From contig JAEZHL010000062.1 of assembly GCA_023416575.1 (NCBI GenBank), forward strand, positions 1 to 8,832: a stretch of 8,832 bases of DNA. Reading direction: 5' to 3'. Each line of letters starts with the position of its first letter. Within the stretch, counting starts at the first letter, position 1. Of the stretch, positions 6,639 through 8,832 are shown one piece after another. The DNA comes from Pseudomonadota bacterium (GTDB lineage Bacteria > Pseudomonadota > Alphaproteobacteria > Rhizobiales > Hyphomicrobiaceae). A program made the position numbers and the translations under genes. The notes below the pieces were generated by a model. The model was not told where the DNA came from and ran no database searches. It worked only from the letters and a program-made list of their open reading frames with translations.

Positions 6639-6667
6639 TTGAATTTCCCCTGGCCCCAGGCAACATT
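6639..6667 (+). promoter_or_regulatory. Weak candidate promoter for the DUF2794 gene, with palindrome in spacer
   Basis: TTGAAT (6639-6644, preceded by C as in alphaproteobacterial CTTGA -35 boxes) is followed after 17 bp by AACATT (6662-6667), a poor -10. The spacer contains the inverted repeat CCTGG-CC-CCAGG (6649-6660). The predicted transcription start would leave a leader of less than 20 nt before the TTG start. Evidence is weak. Confidence 0.25.
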
Positions 6668-6678
6668 GACAGAAAATG

Positions 6679-6693
6679 AAGGAGGCGCCTTTG
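6679..6693 (+). promoter_or_regulatory. Perfect Shine-Dalgarno that selects a TTG start
   Basis: AAGGAGG (6679-6685) is a full match to the anti-Shine-Dalgarno and lies 6 nt before TTG at 6691-6693. The only upstream ATG (6676) sits immediately before this motif and has no ribosome binding site of its own, so TTG is the likely start. Confidence 0.8.
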
Positions 6694-7089
6694 AGCGATT
6701 CCGAACCGATAGCCTTTCGCCCGCGGCAAGCGGGCGACTCGCGGGGCAGCACCATGCAGGCCCAGCAAGGGGCGCAACAGAACTTGGCGGCGACCACGTT
6801 TTTCGACCGCCGCGAGCTTGACGCGATCCTGGCTGTCTATGGCCGGAAGGTCGCCGCGGGCGAATGGCGCGACTACGCCATCGATATGGGGCGCGAGAAG
6901 GCCGTGTTCTCGGTATTCCGGCGCTCGAGCGAGTGCCCGCTCTACCGCATCGAGAAGAACCCGAAGCTCGCGCGGAAGCAGGGCGCCTACAGTGTCATTT
7001 CCGCCGGCGGCATGATCCTGAAGCGTGGGCACGAATTGCGCCACGTCCTGCGCGTCCTCGAGGGCCGACCGAAGCTCGTCGGGCATTGA
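6691..7089 (+). CDS. DUF2794 conserved protein of unknown function
   Basis: The product is 132 residues from the TTG start (137 from the ATG at 6676). I recognise the DUF2794 family, small cytoplasmic proteins that are common and well conserved in alphaproteobacteria and have no known function. The first ~35 residues are polar, Gln/Ala-rich and probably disordered. The conserved part begins at about TTFFDRRELDAILAVYGRKV and continues through AGEWRDYAIDM, AVFSVFRRSSECPLYRIEKNP, QGAYSVISAGGMILKRGHEL and RHVLRVLEG near the C-terminus. It has no signal peptide, membrane segment or cysteine motif, and is rich in Arg/Lys. It stands alone: non-coding DNA lies upstream and a convergent acetyltransferase gene downstream, 57 bp away. 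Confidence 0.88.
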   Translation: MSDSEPIAFRPRQAGDSRGSTMQAQQGAQQNLAATTFFDRRELDAILAVYGRKVAAGEWRDYAIDMGREKAVFSVFRRSSECPLYRIEKNPKLARKQGAYSVISAGGMILKRGHELRHVLRVLEGRPKLVGH

Positions 7090-7146
7090 AGTCTCACCCG
7101 ATACCGGACCCCGTCCCCCGCTCTGCGCCAGCTTGCCGGACTACGA

Positions 7147-7677
7147 TCAGGATTCTGGCTGCGTGCCGTCCCCGTCGCCGAGGCTGCGCTGCATCAGCAC
7201 CACATCGAGCCAGCGGCCGTGCTTGTAGCCGACCGAATGGATGGTGCCGGAAAACGTGAACCCCAGGGAGCGGTGCAGGCCGATCGACGCCCGCTGACCG
7301 GAGTCGCCGATCACCGCGATCATCTGCCTGAAGCCCTGCGCCGCACTCGCCGCGATCAGAGCCTGGAGCAATGCGCGGCCGACACCTTGCCCCTGGTGGC
7401 CGGGGGCGACATACACCGAGTTCTCGACGCTGAAGCGGTAGGCCGGCCGGGGGCGGAAAGCATTGGCATAGCCGTATCCGACGACCACGCCGTCGCGCTC
7501 CGCGACGAGGTAGGGGAAACCGCCACCCGTCACCGCCTCGAAGCGCTTGCGCATCTCATCCTCGGACGGCGGCTCCAGCTCGAAGCTTGCCGTCCCTGAA
7601 ACCACGGCAGGCGCGTAGATCGCCGTTATCGCAGCAATGTCACTGAGCGTAGCAGCGCGCAGGTGAACGTTCGCCAT
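7147..7677 (-). CDS. GNAT N-acetyltransferase, phosphinothricin acetyltransferase (PAT)-like
   Basis: This 176-residue protein is a GNAT-fold acetyl-CoA-dependent N-acetyltransferase of the PAT/MnaT branch. The acetyl-CoA binding motif A is VENSVYVAPGHQGQGVGRALL (84-104), with the Q-G-Q-G-V-G pyrophosphate loop. Typical PAT-family blocks are IYAPAVVSGTASFE near the N-terminus and the C-terminal HRSLGF (135-140) and VGYKHGRWLDVVLMQR (149-164). Family members acetylate phosphinothricin, methionine sulfoximine or other amino-acid-like amines; the substrate here cannot be told from sequence. The start at 7677 gives MANVHLRAAT, the normal family N-terminus, with GGAG about 9 nt upstream. An ATG at 7722 would add 15 residues and begin very close to the upstream terminator, so it is less likely. 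Confidence 0.9.
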   Translation of the reverse strand: MANVHLRAATLSDIAAITAIYAPAVVSGTASFELEPPSEDEMRKRFEAVTGGGFPYLVAERDGVVVGYGYANAFRPRPAYRFSVENSVYVAPGHQGQGVGRALLQALIAASAAQGFRQMIAVIGDSGQRASIGLHRSLGFTFSGTIHSVGYKHGRWLDVVLMQRSLGDGDGTQPES

Positions 7678-7730
7678 CCCGCCTACTCCCGACACCTCAT
7701 CTTTCCGAAGCCGAGACGCCATTCTCCAAC

Positions 7731-7757
7731 AAAAAAGGGCCCGAAGTGGGCCCTTTT
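7731..7757 (-). terminator. Intrinsic terminator of the BI-1 gene
   Basis: On the - strand, AAAAGGGCCC-ACTTC-GGGCCCTTTT is a perfect 10-bp stem with a 5-nt loop, and the T run extends to TTTTTT. It lies 25 bp after the BI-1 stop and upstream of the GNAT gene. The + strand also ends in TTTT, so it could act in both directions. Confidence 0.93.
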
Positions 7758-7782
7758 CCGTGGCTCGAAGCCTTTTGTCCGC

Positions 7783-8562
7783 CTACTCGCGATCGCCGAA
7801 CAGATACAGCAGCGAGGTGAACATGTTGATGAAGTCGAGGTACAGGCTCAACGCGCCCATGATGGCCGTCTTCGCTGCGAGCTCCGCGTTGCCAGCGATC
7901 TCGTAGTAGCCGTCCTTGATCCGCTGCGTGTCATAGGCGGTCAGGCCAGCGAACACGAGGACACCGATCACCGAGATGGCGAACTGCATCGCGCTCGACT
8001 GCAGGAAGATATTGACCAGCGCGGCGATGATGATGCCGACCAGGCCCATGAACAGGAACGTGCCCCAGCCGGACAGGTCCCGACGCGTCGTGTAGCCCCA
8101 CAGGCTGAGGCCAGCGAACGCAGCCGCGGTGATGAAGAACACGCGCGTGATCGAAGCGCCGGTGTAGACGAGGAAGATCGTCGACAGCGAAGCGCCCATG
8201 ACGGCCGCGAACAGCCAGAACGTCAGCTGAGCCGCGCCGACGCTCATCTGATAGACGCGGAACGACAGGAAGAACACGAAAGCAAGCGGCGCCAGCATGA
8301 GAACCCAGCGCAGCGGGCTGACATAAAGCGTGCGGCCGAACTCGGTCAGCATAATGCCGTTACCGAGGCGCGCAACGGCTGAACCCGGATCGCCGGTCAC
8401 CGCAGCACTGAAGAGCATGTACGCGACGATGCCGGTGAGAGCCACACCAGCCGCCATGTAATTGTAGACAGTGAGCATGTATGCGCGGAGGCCCTCGTCC
8501 ACCGCGGCACCCGTACGGGCGGCCACGGCGGCCTGCGCATACCTATTGTCGAACTGAGCCAT
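7783..8562 (-). CDS. Bax inhibitor-1/YccA (TMBIM) family integral membrane protein
   Basis: The 259-residue protein has seven hydrophobic helices at roughly 33-53, 83-102, 112-132, 139-157, 166-187, 193-210 and 232-254, the TMBIM/BI-1 fold of the inner membrane. The family signature region is MGASLSTIFLVYTGASITRV (122-141), followed by FFITAAAFAGLSLWGYTTRRDL (142-163). D211 (AYDTQRIK) and D243 (LYLDFINMF) fit the di-aspartyl pair that forms the pH-sensitive latch in Bacillus YetJ, a calcium-leak channel; channel activity here is inference. The C-terminus LLYLFGDRE is typical. The start MAQFDNRYAQ has AAAGGGA upstream and is preferred over an in-frame ATG at 8718, which would add 52 unlike residues. 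It is preceded by a permease gene on the same strand and ends in its own terminator. Confidence 0.95.
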   Translation of the reverse strand: MAQFDNRYAQAAVAARTGAAVDEGLRAYMLTVYNYMAAGVALTGIVAYMLFSAAVTGDPGSAVARLGNGIMLTEFGRTLYVSPLRWVLMLAPLAFVFFLSFRVYQMSVGAAQLTFWLFAAVMGASLSTIFLVYTGASITRVFFITAAAFAGLSLWGYTTRRDLSGWGTFLFMGLVGIIIAALVNIFLQSSAMQFAISVIGVLVFAGLTAYDTQRIKDGYYEIAGNAELAAKTAIMGALSLYLDFINMFTSLLYLFGDRE

Positions 8563-8611
8563 CGTTGATCCCTTTGACCGCTGATGCGAGCACCCGAATA
8601 CAGTCCTATGC

Positions 8612-8640
8612 AATATGACCAGCGCCTGCGGCGCTTTCAA
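8612..8640 (-). promoter_or_regulatory. Candidate sigma-70 promoter of the BI-1 gene
   Basis: Reading leftward, TTGAAA (8640-8635, in a CTTGAAA context) is followed after exactly 17 bp by CATATT (8617-8612). That is 5/6 and 4/6 matches to the housekeeping consensus. Transcription would start near 8605, leaving a leader of about 40 nt. The spacer contains an inverted repeat GCGCC-TGC-GGCGC (8622-8634). Confidence 0.5.
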
Positions 8641-8727
8641 GAAGCGCGGGCTGCCATATTCGCTGAGCCTGAACGTATGAATTTCATCCCCAGCCTGCAA
8701 GAGCGCAATCGTAAGCACGAACTTAGC

Positions 8728-8832
8728 TTATTCGGCCCTGAGATGCGGCACGGCAGGCGCCCGCAATACTTGCCAAGTGCCGATTGCTCCGAATCCGACG
8801 ACCAGTGCGAGCGCAAGGGCCAGGGCGCCGGC
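8728..8832 (-). CDS. FtsX-like ABC transporter permease, C-terminal fragment (cut by window edge)
   Basis: The final 34 codons of a gene entering from the right edge read a hydrophobic helix (AGALALALALVVGFGAIG) followed by TWQVLRAPAVPHLRAE and TAA at 8728-8730. A last membrane helix followed by GTW..L...A.P.LR and a very short tail matches the end of the YbbP-like FtsX-family permeases often found before a BI-1 gene in Rhizobiales. These permeases pair with a LolD/YbbA-type ATPase. Only the end is visible, so the family call is tentative. No clear terminator follows, and the BI-1 start lies 165 bp downstream. Confidence 0.6.
   Translation of the reverse strand, partial: AGALALALALVVGFGAIGTWQVLRAPAVPHLRAE

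Larger units (their letters stand above)
6248..6690. other. 443-bp non-coding region with repeated hairpins
   Basis: No convincing gene lies here. Open frames on both strands have erratic composition, no ribosome binding sites and no resemblance to protein families I know. The region holds two hairpin-forming units at a 157-bp offset (6307-6380 and 6464-6537), a terminator-like hairpin (6574-6604), and a palindrome near a possible promoter for the next gene (6639-6667). It may encode a structured RNA, or be remnants of an extragenic palindromic repeat. Confidence 0.6.

Noticed and set aside
6307..6660. Insertion sequence or CRISPR remnant
   Set aside because: There is no transposase fragment, no target-site duplication that I can see, and only two degenerate repeats with unequal interiors, which does not fit a CRISPR array.
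7090..7146. Possible terminator between the convergent DUF2794 and GNAT genes
   Set aside because: The 57-bp gap contains only short imperfect repeats (CCGGAC twice in the same orientation) and no hairpin with a T run.
8563..8718. A longer BI-1 start adding 52 residues
   Set aside because: The extension does not resemble BI-1 N-termini and covers the promoter candidate. The start at 8562 has a ribosome site and the expected MAQFDNRY sequence.

Overview
This window is GC-rich and looks like a chromosomal segment from an alphaproteobacterium, probably Hyphomicrobiales (Rhizobiales). The support is the ccmABCD(G) haem-export operon next to a divergent acnA, a DUF2794 protein (a family I know only from alphaproteobacteria), a DUF1223 secreted protein, and the pairing of a YbbP/FtsX-like permease with a Bax-inhibitor-1 protein. 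All assignments come from reading translated sequence; no database search was run.

Layout. Positions 1-2494 hold a leftward cytochrome c maturation operon, transcribed ccmA-ccmB-ccmC-ccmD-ccmG, with ccmG cut by the window edge. ccmA and ccmB overlap by ATGA. ccmB and ccmC are separated by about 100 bp containing a strong hairpin. ccmC, ccmD and ccmG are packed with gaps of a few bases. A 141-bp divergent intergenic region (2495-2635) with two palindromes separates this operon from acnA (2636-5353, rightward), which ends in a textbook intrinsic terminator. Next on the + strand come a secreted CxxC thioredoxin-like DUF1223 protein (5492-6247), a 443-bp non-coding region (6248-6690), and a DUF2794 gene (6691-7089) that most likely starts at TTG. 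On the - strand follow a GNAT acetyltransferase of the phosphinothricin acetyltransferase type (7147-7677), an intrinsic terminator, a seven-helix Bax-inhibitor-1/TMBIM membrane protein (7783-8562) with a plausible promoter, and the last 34 codons of an FtsX-like ABC permease (8728 to the right edge).

How the genes relate. CcmABCD move and present haem for covalent attachment to c-type cytochromes, and CcmG reduces apocytochrome thiols in the periplasm. Aconitase is the [4Fe-4S] TCA-cycle enzyme that feeds the respiratory chain using those cytochromes. The exported CxxC DUF1223 protein would act in the same periplasmic thiol environment, but a functional link is inference. The right half (DUF2794, GNAT, BI-1, permease) shows no clear common pathway.

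The genes are ordinary housekeeping or conserved accessory genes; I see no phage, transposon, CRISPR array, tRNA or rRNA. The only part not explained by known genes is 6248-6690. It has two structured units whose arms repeat at exactly 157 bp, a nested hairpin, and a terminator-like hairpin followed by a T run. A small structured RNA or a degenerate palindromic repeat element is possible there. I do not find convincing evidence of a new multi-gene system.
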